A stretch of DNA of 64,000 bases from NCBI GenBank assembly GCA_965261775.1, contig OZ253477.1:1550001-1614000 (forward strand). The letters run 5' to 3'. The notes beneath the pieces were generated by a model. It ran no database searches. It saw nothing but the letters and a program-made list of their open reading frames with translations, and had not been told where the DNA came from. A program made the translations under genes and the position numbers. Position 1 is the first letter of the stretch. The number at the start of each line of letters is the position of its first letter. The stretch comes from G965261775 sp965261775. GTDB lineage: Bacteria; Pseudomonadota; Gammaproteobacteria; Eutrophobiales; Eutrophobiaceae. Of this stretch, positions 1 through 7,943 are shown piece after piece.

Positions 1-1215
1 GCCATTGGCGTCCTGCCAGACTTTCAGGTCGGCATAACGCCCATCATCGGCATCAATCACCCCATCGGCGTTGCTGTCCAGGTCGCTCAGCTCTTCATAG
101 CCGGTGCGTTCCGGGCTGCCAAACAGCTCGGAAATATCGTTAATGGTGCCGTCCGCGTTACGGTCCAGCGCGAGGAAACCATCATCACCACTCAGCCAGG
201 AGGTGCGCGTGGCAAAGCCATCGCCATTAAGGTCAAAGTAAGCAGTGCTGCCTTCAAGGCTTGTCAGTTCTACGCCGTCAGCATCAAGGTCAAGTACCAG
301 CGGGTCACGCGGGAGAGAACGGTCCGATTTACCACTGCCGGTGCCTGCCGGTTCCTCAGCGCAAGAACCATCACCGCCGGAGCTGCTACCTGAAGCACTG
401 TTCCCATCACTGTTCCCATCACTGTCCCCATCACTGTCCCCATCACTGTCCCCATCGCCGTTCCCATCACTGTCCCCATCACTGTTCCCATCACTGTTCC
501 CATCGCTATCGCCATCGCCGTCATCAGGCGGCGGTGTGGGCTTTTGCTCTTCCTGACCAGTCTCTTCTCTGTACTTTTTTATGTAAGCTGCAAGTTCTGT
601 AATTCTATTGTTCCACCCATTCAAGAATTTTTTCTGTGAGGAATCCTCTTGTGAGGAATCCTCTTGTGAGGAATCCTCCTGTGAGGAATCCTCTTGTGAG
701 GTATCCCCCTCTGCAAGGTTCTCAACATATTTACGACGCTTATCTAAATAAGCTTTTATTAAATCACCTTTATAGTCTTTAATGGCCTGCAAAGTCTTTG
801 GACCGATGATGCCATCCTCTTTTACTCCCAGTGTCTCTTGTAATTTTTTAGCCGCATCACCACTGCCAGAGTTGACGGCAAAATCAAAAATCGCAAGGCC
901 CAGCCCTCCCGATATCTCGTCCGCCTTTAGATTTAGATAAGGGTCTTTCCAAAAAAATGTCGACCGGTAAATGTCTGTTGCATCTTGTTTAGTGATGTCC
1001 TTTAATTTTAGTACTTCTCCGTCACGACAACGAGGGATTATCCCTTGTGCTTGAGCCTTATTAAATATCCTCTTGGTAATGCCAAAGTTTGTTTCTCCCC
1101 CTTTATCGTCAGGATCATTGACGTAACCACCTTCTCTCTCCAGGACAAACTTGACAGCTTGCCCAAAACTCATTTTCTTTTGTGCAGAACTTATTTTCTT
1201 TTGTGCAGAATTCAT
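1..1215 (-). CDS. GH108 muramidase with EF-hand/RTX-type tail (3' end beyond window)
   Basis: The ATG at 1215 follows an AAGGAG ribosome site. The N-terminus holds the glycoside hydrolase 108 signature EREGGYVNDPDDKGG (Glu of EGGY is the expected catalytic acid), then a peptidoglycan-binding-like helical part (EDGIIGPKTLQAIKDY). Next come four EDSSQ pentapeptides, a Gly-Asp-Ser/Asn low-complexity linker, and EF-hand-like loops (DLNGDG, DRNADGTIND, DSNADGVIDADD). About 405 residues are visible and the gene leaves the window in frame. Family knowledge: GH108 enzymes cleave peptidoglycan. An extracellular Ca2+-dependent enzyme is inferred; no signal peptide is seen, so type I secretion is possible. 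This is the only copy of the GH108 start here that continues into a full domain. Confidence 0.8.
   Translation of the reverse strand, partial: MNSAQKKISSAQKKMSFGQAVKFVLEREGGYVNDPDDKGGETNFGITKRIFNKAQAQGIIPRCRDGEVLKLKDITKQDATDIYRSTFFWKDPYLNLKADEISGGLGLAIFDFAVNSGSGDAAKKLQETLGVKEDGIIGPKTLQAIKDYKGDLIKAYLDKRRKYVENLAEGDTSQEDSSQEDSSQEDSSQEDSSQKKFLNGWNNRITELAAYIKKYREETGQEEQKPTPPPDDGDGDSDGNSDGNSDGDSDGNGDGDSDGDSDGDSDGNSDGNSASGSSSGGDGSCAEEPAGTGSGKSDRSLPRDPLVLDLDADGVELTSLEGSTAYFDLNGDGFATRTSWLSGDDGFLALDRNADGTINDISELFGSPERTGYEELSDLDSNADGVIDADDGRYADLKVWQDANG
389..525. repeat. Imperfect 6/12-bp repeat coding for Gly-Asp-Ser/Asn linker
   Basis: Short units of the type CATCACTGT(T/C)CC follow one another within the GH108 gene and encode alternating DGD/SDG/NSDG residues. 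It is a low-complexity acidic linker between the catalytic part and the EF-hand part, and is prone to slippage. Confidence 0.7.
634..710. repeat. 15-bp tandem repeat coding for EDSSQ pentapeptides
   Basis: The unit TGTGAGGAATCCTCT is repeated about four to five times, with one C/T variant and a diverged last copy. On the minus strand it encodes EDSSQ four times in a row inside the GH108 protein. Copy number could vary between strains without breaking frame. Confidence 0.8.
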
Positions 1216-1218
1216 TTT

Positions 1219-1376
1219 ATTTACTCCTTGATAGTGTCATAAAACCCGTCAACATATTTCATTTCATTCACTTCCTACGGACGGTGACGACTCCAACTAC
1301 GGCTGGCCGTGACATCGCTGGCGGCAATGCCCTCCAGAAAGCGCAGCACGTCGTTGCGGCCGGCACCGGTGTCACG
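1219..1376. repeat. Cassette junction repeat, copy 1
   Basis: The block carries the 3' end of an RTX gene, a stop, a short linker reading EMKYVDGFYDTIKE and stop, and the start of the next GH108 gene. It recurs almost identically at about 4072-4230 and 5146-5300. The linker matches the end of the small secreted domain inside the chimeric gene (EMKYVDGRYDT), so it is the 3' remnant of that gene. Confidence 0.8.
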
Positions 1377-3878
1377 TATCGTGGTGTTGCCATCGCCCGG
1401 ACCGAACAGGTAGGTGTCGTTACCGGAACCGCCAGAGAGATAGTCATTGGCACCAGTGCCACCGCGCAGGGTGTCGTTGCCCGCACCGCCATAGAGGGAG
1501 TCTCGGCCAGCGCCACCGTGCAGGGTGTCATCGCCATCCTGCCCCCGGAGTGTATCGTTCCCATTACCACCATTGAGGGTGTCATCGCCATCCCGGCCCC
1601 GGAATATATCGTCCCCATCGCCACCGTTCATCACGTCATCGGTGGCAAAACCGGTCAGGAAGTCATCGCCATCGGTGCCTTGCAGTACCTTCGCCTTGAC
1701 CGTATCCACATCCCAGCTTGTGCCATCGGCAAACTCAATGGCGTTCAGCGCATAACCGCCCGCACCATCGCCTTCAAAGTAGTGCGAGACAGTAATTATT
1801 TCACCGGTACTGCCAAGGGTCAGATACAAGTCGTTAGTGCGCCAGACGTCACGGCTGGCCGTGACATCGCTGGCGGCAATGCCCTCCAGAAAGCGCAGTA
1901 CATCTGTCCGTTCGGCAGCGGTATCGCGGTTGTCGATGGTAGTGTTGCCGTCGCCCGGACCAAACAGGTAGGGGTCGTTACCGGCACCGCTGGCGAGGGA
2001 ATCCCCACGGCCAGCGCCACCGCGCAGGGTATCATCGCCATCACCGCCATCCTGTCCCTGGATACTATCGTCCCCATCGCCGCCGTTCATCACGTCATCG
2101 CTGGCAAAACCGATCAGGGTGTCATCGCCATCGGTGCCTTGCAGTACCTTTGCCTTGACCGTATCCACATCCCAGACTGTGCCATCGGCAAACTCAATCG
2201 CGTTCAGCGCATAACCGCCCGCACCATCGCCGTGGAAGTAGCGCGATACCGTAATGACGTCACCGGTACTGCCAATGGTCAGACGCAAGTCGTTACGGCG
2301 ACGGCTGGCCGTGACATCGCTGGCGGCAATGCCCGCCAGAAAGCGCAGCACATCCGTCCGTTCGGCAGCGATATCGTGGTTGCTGATAGTAGTGTTGCCG
2401 TCGCCCGGACCGAACAGGTAGGTGTCGTTACCGGCATCGCCGGAGAGATAGTCATTGGCACCAGCGCCACCGCGCAGGGTGTCGTCACCGTGACCACCGT
2501 AGAGGGAATCACGCCTGGCGCCACCGCGCAGGGTGTCGTTGCCCGCACCACCGTAGAGGTAATCACGCCCAGCGCCACCGCGCAGGGTGTCATCGCCAGC
2601 CTGCCCCCGGAGTTTATCGTTCCCATCACCGCCATCCAGGGTGTCATCGCCATTACCACCAAAAAGCCAATCAGGGCCATCATCGCCATACAGGGTATCA
2701 TCGCCATCCCGGCCCTGGAGACTATCGTCCCCATCGCCGCCGTTTATCACGTCATCGCTGGCAAAACCGCGCAGGATATCCTCGTCATCGGTGCCCTGCA
2801 GTACCTTCGCCTTGACCGTATCCACATCCCAGCTTGTGCCATCGGCAAACTCAATCGCGCTCAGCGCATAAATGCTGGCGCCATCGCCGTGGAAGTAGCT
2901 TGATACCCAAATTCTTTTACCGGTACTGCCAATGGTCAGACGCAAATCGCTATAGATATTGCCACGGCGACGGCTGGCCGTGACATCGCTGGCGGCAATG
3001 CCCGCCAGAAAGCGCAGCACATCGTGGCGCCCGGCAGCGGTATCGCGGTTGTTGATGGTAACACTATCATCGCCCGGACCGAACAGGTAGGTGTTGTTAC
3101 CGGCACCGCTGGCGAGGGGACCCCCACGCCCAGCGCCACCGCGCAGGGTATCGCCATTACCGCCAGAGAGCTCATCGTTCCCGTCACCGCCATCCTGGCT
3201 CTGGAGACTATCGTCCCCATCGCCGCTTAGGGTGTCGTCGCCATCGGTATCTTGCAGTACCATCGCCTTGACCGTATCCACATCCCAGCTTGTGCCATCG
3301 GCAAACTCAATAGCGCTCAGCGTCTGACCGCTGGCACCATCGCCCTTAAAGTAGTTCGAGACAGTAATGACTTCACCGGTGCTGCCAATGGTCAGACGCA
3401 AGTCGTCCATGGTGTCATAACGCCCGTCAACATATTTCATTTCAGACCGGTTCCCTATCCTGAGTCGCCGCCAGGAACCGTCTTTAGAACCCAGGACACA
3501 AATATAATTTTGTGTATAATCCCCATGCACATCCAGCTTAAGAAAATCATTTGGCGGGAATAAAGTACCGTACTCTAGCCCTCTAAATTTAGAGCCTTTT
3601 TTTTCATACACATGCAAAGTGCAAACATTCATTGTTCCGCAAGACAAACCATCTGTGAAATAATAGAAATACTCATTAACCCCATCCCCATTTAAATCAT
3701 ATGAAGCAGAATACAATTCGGGGTTACCGCCGTCAGCCAGGTACTCCTTCTTCCTGTATTTTAAGTAATCCATTACTTTGTTTTTTTCAGGGTCTTCAGA
3801 AAATTTCAAACAAACCTCTTCATCTGCCATAGTGCAAGCAGCATAGACCATGCCTAAAAGTAAAACGACTGTTTTCAT
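1275..3878 (-). CDS. Chimeric secreted protein: small Cys-containing domain fused to RTX / HCBP-related repeats
   Basis: The start is taken at 3878 because GGAGG lies 7 bases upstream; an ATG at 3884 is too close to it. Residues 1-19 form a signal peptide. About 140 residues follow with DLNGDGVNEYF and CGTMNVCTLHV, resembling small periplasmic proteins of unknown function. After MKYVDGRYDT the chain enters four copies of the haemolysin-related domain (DLRLTIGSTG...IEFADGT, PF06594-like) alternating with RTX nonapeptides (GGXGXDXL). It ends abruptly in ASDVTASRSWSRHRP, at the point where a further repeat should begin. A Sec signal on an RTX tail, which normally uses type I secretion, suggests a recombinational fusion, so function is doubtful. 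Confidence 0.7.
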   Translation of the reverse strand: MKTVVLLLGMVYAACTMADEEVCLKFSEDPEKNKVMDYLKYRKKEYLADGGNPELYSASYDLNGDGVNEYFYYFTDGLSCGTMNVCTLHVYEKKGSKFRGLEYGTLFPPNDFLKLDVHGDYTQNYICVLGSKDGSWRRLRIGNRSEMKYVDGRYDTMDDLRLTIGSTGEVITVSNYFKGDGASGQTLSAIEFADGTSWDVDTVKAMVLQDTDGDDTLSGDGDDSLQSQDGGDGNDELSGGNGDTLRGGAGRGGPLASGAGNNTYLFGPGDDSVTINNRDTAAGRHDVLRFLAGIAASDVTASRRRGNIYSDLRLTIGSTGKRIWVSSYFHGDGASIYALSAIEFADGTSWDVDTVKAKVLQGTDDEDILRGFASDDVINGGDGDDSLQGRDGDDTLYGDDGPDWLFGGNGDDTLDGGDGNDKLRGQAGDDTLRGGAGRDYLYGGAGNDTLRGGARRDSLYGGHGDDTLRGGAGANDYLSGDAGNDTYLFGPGDGNTTISNHDIAAERTDVLRFLAGIAASDVTASRRRNDLRLTIGSTGDVITVSRYFHGDGAGGYALNAIEFADGTVWDVDTVKAKVLQGTDGDDTLIGFASDDVMNGGDGDDSIQGQDGGDGDDTLRGGAGRGDSLASGAGNDPYLFGPGDGNTTIDNRDTAAERTDVLRFLEGIAASDVTASRDVWRTNDLYLTLGSTGEIITVSHYFEGDGAGGYALNAIEFADGTSWDVDTVKAKVLQGTDGDDFLTGFATDDVMNGGDGDDIFRGRDGDDTLNGGNGNDTLRGQDGDDTLHGGAGRDSLYGGAGNDTLRGGTGANDYLSGGSGNDTYLFGPGDGNTTIRDTGAGRNDVLRFLEGIAASDVTASRSWSRHRP

Positions 3879-4068
3879 ATCCATTCCTCCTGCCAGACTT
3901 TCAGGTCGGCATAACGCGCATCATCCGCATCAATATTAGCATCAATCAGACCCTCGGTGTAGCTGTCCAGGTCGCTTTTCATTAAGGATTATCGCTGAAA
4001 CCACCTTCGGCCTGCAAGACAAACCCAACAGCTTGCTCAAAACTCATTTTCTTTTGTGCAGAACTCAT
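3875..4068 (-). pseudogene. Fragments of GH108 start (28 aa) and EF-hand segment (35 aa)
   Basis: The ATG at 4068 starts a copy of the GH108 N-terminus (MSSAQKKMSFEQAVGFVLQA) that stops after EGGFSDNP at 3982-3984. An overlapping TAATG opens a 35-residue piece, SDLDSYTEGLIDANIDADD...ADLKVWQ. That piece matches the EF-hand part at the very left edge of the window: about 29 identical bases, 3889-3917 against 11-39. The middle of the muramidase gene is therefore deleted. The last codons of this scrap (CAGGAGGA) supply the ribosome site of the downstream chimeric gene. Confidence 0.75.
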
Positions 4069-4071
4069 TTC

Positions 4072-4230
4072 ATTTACTCCTTGATAGTGTCATAAAACCC
4101 GCCAACATATTTCATTTCATTCACTTCCTACGGACGGTGACGACTCCAACTACGGCTGGCCGTGACATCGCTGGCGGCAATGCCCTCCAGAAAGCGCAGC
4201 ACGTCGTTGCGGCCGGCACCGGTGTCACTT
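4072..4230. repeat. Cassette junction repeat, copy 2
   Basis: Second copy of the junction at 1219-1376, with the same RTX end, linker and ribosome-site region, followed on the minus strand by a truncated GH108 start. Confidence 0.8.
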
Positions 4231-4639
4231 ATCGTGGTGTTGCCATCGCCCGCACCGAACAGGTAGGTGTCGTTACCGGAACCGCCAGAGAGATAGTCAT
4301 TGGCACCAGTGCCCCCGCGCAGGGTGTCGTTGCCCGCACCGCCATCAAGCCAATCACGCCCAGCGCCACCGTGCAGGGTGTCATCGCCATTCCCGCCATA
4401 GAGGGAGTCTCGACATTACGTCTATCCATTTCAGCTATATCTGAACGACTAAATATTTCTTCCAAATTCCCCCAAAGACGCACAAAACCTTCAGGATAAC
4501 CTTGTCGTATTGCTTCAGCCGCGCCTAAAATGTGTCTATAGGCATCTGCTGGACCCTCTTCCCTACCTGGTAGTTGAGAATTAACAGCTTCGTCTCTTGC
4601 AAAATCATAAATATCATTAATATTATTAATCACACTCAT
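4128..4639 (-). pseudogene. ADAYRH-type toxin-tail domain fused out of frame to an RTX tail
   Basis: The ATG at 4639 has a strong GGAGGG site 7 bases away. About 77 residues are coherent (INDIYDFARDEA, EEGPADAYRHILGAAEA, GNLEEIFSRSDIAEMDRRN). They resemble the ADAxRH...MDxxNN domain seen at the ends of polymorphic toxins and lysozyme-like effectors; this assignment is tentative. At about 4410 the DNA switches to RTX sequence in a different frame (DSLYGGNGDDTLHGG reads one base off), so the real frame runs into nonsense until a stop at 4229. The RTX frame itself continues to the shared end at 4128. Confidence 0.65.
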
Positions 4640-4643
4640 TTTA

Positions 4644-5033
4644 TTACCCTCCACATTCAGAACAATCCAGTAAACCGTTTGGGAGAATGTAGACAAGACA
4701 GTAACTCCTCCCCTCTTTCCTTAAAAACTCAGTACGCAATTCCAGACTGCATGAAAGATTTATTGTTGGACTACTATCGTTGCCACACTGCCCTCGATAA
4801 TAGGAAACTGAAAACTGATCAGAAAAGTTTATTATATCAAAAAAAGTTGTCAGTTTACGACTATTGAGCTGTTTGTCCCTAAGGTAGCTAATTGCGCCTA
4901 CTTTTACATTCGAAAGACAAATTGTACTCTTTTCTCTATTAACCACAGAGATCGGAAGTACATTATAAGCCAGCAACAATAAAGTGAAAATTACCAAGAT
5001 AAAAATAATAAAAAATACTAGATACTTTATCAA
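4644..5033 (-). CDS. Small single-pass membrane protein, unknown function
   Basis: A 129-residue frame starts at TTG 5033, overlapping the stop of the GH108 scrap. Residues 1-22 are a strongly hydrophobic segment (YLVFFIIFILVIFTLLLLAY) with Lys before it; the rest is probably periplasmic. Six cysteines occur (for example CLSNV, GQCGNDS, CSLEL, YCLVY, DCSECGG). It ends 5 bases before the ATG of the ADAYRH fragment. A/T-rich composition sets it apart from the RTX DNA on both sides. I do not recognise the family; its place between effector pieces suggests an immunity-like role, which is inference only. Confidence 0.5.
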   Translation of the reverse strand: MIKYLVFFIIFILVIFTLLLLAYNVLPISVVNREKSTICLSNVKVGAISYLRDKQLNSRKLTTFFDIINFSDQFSVSYYRGQCGNDSSPTINLSCSLELRTEFLRKEGRSYCLVYILPNGLLDCSECGG

Positions 5034-5140
5034 TTTGTTTCTCCCCCTTTATCGTCAGGATCATTGACGTAACCACCTTCTCTCTCCAGGACAAACTCAA
5101 CAGCTTGTTCAAAACTCATTTTCTTTTGTGCAGAACTCAT
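5030..5140 (-). pseudogene. GH108 N-terminal fragment (36 aa)
   Basis: The ATG at 5140 with GGAG upstream starts a near-identical copy of the GH108 beginning, through EREGGYVNDPDDKGGETN. The homology with the intact gene at 1215 ends exactly at GGAGAAACAAA, and the next codon is a stop. Only the catalytic-loop start is left, so it cannot be an enzyme. Confidence 0.8.
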
Positions 5141-5145
5141 TTCAT

Positions 5146-5300
5146 TCACTCCTTGATAGTGTCATAAAACCCGCCAACATATTTCATTTCATTCACTTCC
5201 TACGGACGGTGACGACTCCAACTACGGCTGGCCGTGACATCGCTGGCGGCAATGCCTTCCAGCAAGCGCAGCACGTCGTGGCGACCCGTACCGGTGTCAT
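5146..5300. repeat. Cassette junction repeat, copy 3
   Basis: Third copy. Sequence identity to the others extends into the RTX tail and into the GH108 start, which makes all three substrates for homologous recombination. Confidence 0.8.
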
Positions 5301-7314
5301 GGTTGTCCACCCGGGTGTTGCCGTCGCCCGCACCGAACAGGTAGGTGTCGTTACCGGCACCGCCATGGAGGGAATCCCCACTGCCAGCGTGCAGGGTGTC
5401 ATCGCCATTCCCGCCAAGGAGATAATCACGCCCAGCGCCACCGTGCAGGGTGTCATCGCCATCCTGCCCCCGGAGTTTATCGTTCCCATTACCACCATTG
5501 AGGGTGTCATCGTCATTCCCGCCATAGAGTTTATCGTTCCCATCGCCGCCAATCAGTAAATCATGACCCTCTTGACCATAGAGAAGGTCATTGCCGGCGC
5601 CAGCGTCAATAATATCGTTGCCGTCCATCCCATAAATACGGCTGCCATTATCGCCATCAACAATAATCTCATCGGCGTTGCTACCATTCAGGTTGCCGTT
5701 GGTACTGGTAACGTTGAATTCTTCCAGCAAGGCAGTAATAGCGGCCTCGTTTTCGGCATCATCGGCCTCATCAATCCAGGTTTTTAACAGCGCAGTACCC
5801 TCCCAGCCGCTGTTATAAAGCGTTGTGCCCTGGTAGCGCACCAGGTCAATAAGGTCAGCAAAGGCGTTGACGGAATCCGTGCCACGGCGGGTTTCCAGCA
5901 AATCGTTCATGTCGCTGAAGTCGAAACCAATTTCACCGGCGTCACTGAGCGTCAGGGAGATCTCATCGGTATAGTCAGCCAGGCGGGTTTGAATGGCCAG
6001 ATTGCCATAGACGGCATCTTTTAAGAGCTCGTAGCTCCGCGTCAGCAAGTTAATCTGTTGCTCGGTCAACGGGACAAAAGCGCGCTTCGGGGCGTTTGTA
6101 TTAATCAAGAGTCCCCCCGAACTGCTGGTACCGCCCCCTGAGCTGCTTGCACTGCTTGCAGTGACGAAAATTCGTTGTCCGGCGCCCGTCACGACGCTAT
6201 CCTCATCCTCTTCATCTTCACCCGCTTCAACGGTCACAAACTGCTCACCGTTAAACCTTTCCAACACGGCAATCATCCCGGTAATTTTTTCCTGCCGCGC
6301 CATCAAGGCTCTCTTCTCGGCCAATGCATCAGCATCAGTACCGGTTGGTAAGACTCCACCGCCACCAGAGCCACCAGCGGGGACTTTTCTAACGACGGCG
6401 GGGTCAAAGTCGGAAGGCTCCTGCCCGGGGAGCATATAAAAGAGTTTGAAGTCGTTTGCCGTCGCCGTCTCAATGCTGGTTTGCAGGGTGGACGTGCCCG
6501 CCCAGGCTTCCACCAGACTATCCAGTAAACCGCGTTGCCCCGTCCAGGTGGTTTGCTCAGCGTAGTTGCTCACAATGGCGGCAAGCGAAGATGACAGGCT
6601 CATCGCTTCCCGCAGGTCTCGAACCCTGCCAGAACCAGGGCTCTCCGGAAGCCCGGTGGCTTCTTCAGTTAACGCAATGCTGTCGGTGAATTCCCGGTAG
6701 AACGGGCTATGGGCAAGGTCAAGGTTGGCCGTGGTCCCTTCGGTGCCATCAACGGTTAGATGGACGGCGGCGGCCGATTGCACGTTGCCATTGCCCAGAT
6801 TGACATTGCCGCTTTCGGCGTTCAAATCAATACTGACAATCCCGGCATCGGTCAGGGAAGTGAGTTCACCGGGGTCCGAGATACCGTCCTGGTCCAGATC
6901 CTGCCAGATTTTTACATTGGCAAATTCGGTGTCTTTTGCATCAAACACGGCATCGCCATTGCTGTCCAGGTCAGACAGCGCGTCAAAGCCGTCGGTGGCT
7001 AATGAACCATCAGCTTTTACGGTATCCACGCCAAAGAGTTCAGCACCGGTATCAATGGTGCCGTTGCCGTTACGGTCGAGGACAATAAAGCCATCGTCCG
7101 CGCTGACCCAGCCGGTGCCGGTCTTGACGCCATCGCCATTATGGTCAAACAGGACAGAGCCATCGGCGCCGGTGGTTTCAATGCCGTCGCCATCCATGTC
7201 TATCGCCAGCGGGTCCCGGCGGGGGAACCAGTTTTTGGCTCGATCCCATGGCTCACTTATCAAATCACTTATCTCGCCAAGAAGAGCTTGTCCGTATGGG
7301 TGCCAACCCCACAT
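5200..7314 (-). CDS. EF-hand/RTX calcium-binding protein (probably 5'-truncated)
   Basis: 704 residues from ATG 7314; no convincing ribosome site, and the frame is open upstream to a TAA near 7410. The order is: FFPRRDPLAIDMDGDGIETTG-type linker, EF-hand-like loops (DHNGDG, DRNGNGTIDTGAELFG, DSNGDAVFDAKD, DLDQDGISDPGEL), a long helical central part, then RTX nonapeptides (GGNGNDKL, GGAGNDTYLFG). The end is the ASDVTASRSWSRHRP shared by all units here. Family knowledge: this EF-hand-to-RTX arrangement is the C-terminal half of large type I-secreted proteins. The missing N-terminus and the frameshifts just upstream (7269-7686) suggest a broken gene. Confidence 0.7.
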   Translation of the reverse strand: MWGWHPYGQALLGEISDLISEPWDRAKNWFPRRDPLAIDMDGDGIETTGADGSVLFDHNGDGVKTGTGWVSADDGFIVLDRNGNGTIDTGAELFGVDTVKADGSLATDGFDALSDLDSNGDAVFDAKDTEFANVKIWQDLDQDGISDPGELTSLTDAGIVSIDLNAESGNVNLGNGNVQSAAAVHLTVDGTEGTTANLDLAHSPFYREFTDSIALTEEATGLPESPGSGRVRDLREAMSLSSSLAAIVSNYAEQTTWTGQRGLLDSLVEAWAGTSTLQTSIETATANDFKLFYMLPGQEPSDFDPAVVRKVPAGGSGGGGVLPTGTDADALAEKRALMARQEKITGMIAVLERFNGEQFVTVEAGEDEEDEDSVVTGAGQRIFVTASSASSSGGGTSSSGGLLINTNAPKRAFVPLTEQQINLLTRSYELLKDAVYGNLAIQTRLADYTDEISLTLSDAGEIGFDFSDMNDLLETRRGTDSVNAFADLIDLVRYQGTTLYNSGWEGTALLKTWIDEADDAENEAAITALLEEFNVTSTNGNLNGSNADEIIVDGDNGSRIYGMDGNDIIDAGAGNDLLYGQEGHDLLIGGDGNDKLYGGNDDDTLNGGNGNDKLRGQDGDDTLHGGAGRDYLLGGNGDDTLHAGSGDSLHGGAGNDTYLFGAGDGNTRVDNHDTGTGRHDVLRLLEGIAASDVTASRSWSRHRP

Positions 7315-7686
7315 AGGTCGGACACGACAATACCCAACGCGATACGACCGTGCCAGGGAGGCCGGATGCCGGCGGCGTTTAAAGCGTCGGTTACCCGTGT
7401 CGAACAGTTATGTTTGTCTATAGGAGGAAACCAGTCGCTGATTACGCCATAGTCCGGCGGGTTGTCTTTAGACTTCCTTGATAAAATCCATTAGATCCTG
7501 AAGTTGCTGGTCAGTAAGTTCTATTGGATTGAGAGAAAATTGATACTCGTGATCATCGTTTTCTGGATATGTAATAATAGATACTGTCCCAGGGCCAAAT
7601 AAACTGCCGGATTCAGCAGGACTAAAACCATACTCTGTGCTTACGCCATTGTTATCCGTCACCACCATAAACGAATGACGTATCAC
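7269..7686 (-). pseudogene. Frameshifted tail-effector domain next to tRNA-Lys
   Basis: Two overlapping frames read as one protein. GTG 7686 to TAA 7468 gives IRHSFMVVTDNNG, EYGFSPAESGSLFGPG and IELTDQQLQDLMDFIKE. A one-base shift continues into KDNPPDYGVISDW and NCSTRVTDALNAAGI before a stop at 7269. The His-Ser-Phe start and the NCSTxVxDAL stretch suggest a papain-like (NlpC/CHAP-type) hydrolase fold like those at the tails of polymorphic toxins; this is inference. It probably once lay upstream of, and in frame with, the EF-hand/RTX protein at 7314. Confidence 0.5.
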
Positions 7687-7695
7687 CTTTGAAAA

Positions 7696-7771
7696 TGGTG
7701 GGCCGTGGGCGACTCGAACGCCCGACCAATGGATTAAAAATCCACTGCTCTACCAACTGAGCTAACGGCCC
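7696..7771 (-). tRNA. tRNA-Lys (TTT)
   Basis: 76 bases including an encoded CCA. The acceptor stem GGGCCGT/ACGGCCC, D-arm GCTC...GAGC, anticodon loop TTTTTAA with anticodon TTT, and T-arm GGGCG-TTCGAGT-CGCCC are all present. The truncated effector gene begins 10 bases past its 3' end. Confidence 0.95.
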
Positions 7772-7835
7772 TTTCGGTAATATTGACCAATCTGGGTTTG
7801 CTGATAAACATGCCCGGCAGGGGCAAGAATAATAC

Positions 7836-7864
7836 TTAAGAATTGGTCGCGGGTAAAATATAAT
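7836..7864 (+). promoter_or_regulatory. Sigma-70-type promoter for the fmdB-aspS genes
   Basis: TTAAGA at 7836-7841 and a perfect TATAAT at 7859-7864, with 17 bases between. It lies about 80 bases upstream of the zinc-ribbon gene and diverges from the tRNA. Confidence 0.45.
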
Positions 7865-7943
7865 TGATCTTGATTTTGTCGCATGGCGGTCTTATTTTCT
7901 ACTGCCGATTCGAAATTGCACTGTGTTTTCGGAGATTTTTCAA

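Noticed and set aside
634..710. 15-bp direct repeats considered as iterons or a CRISPR remnant
   Set aside because: They lie in frame inside a gene and code for EDSSQ without spacers.
1182..2903. Long plus-strand frame of 573 codons rich in Ile/Val/Ala
   Set aside because: It is the antisense of the RTX repeats on the minus strand; the repeated GGxGxD codons leave the opposite frames open.
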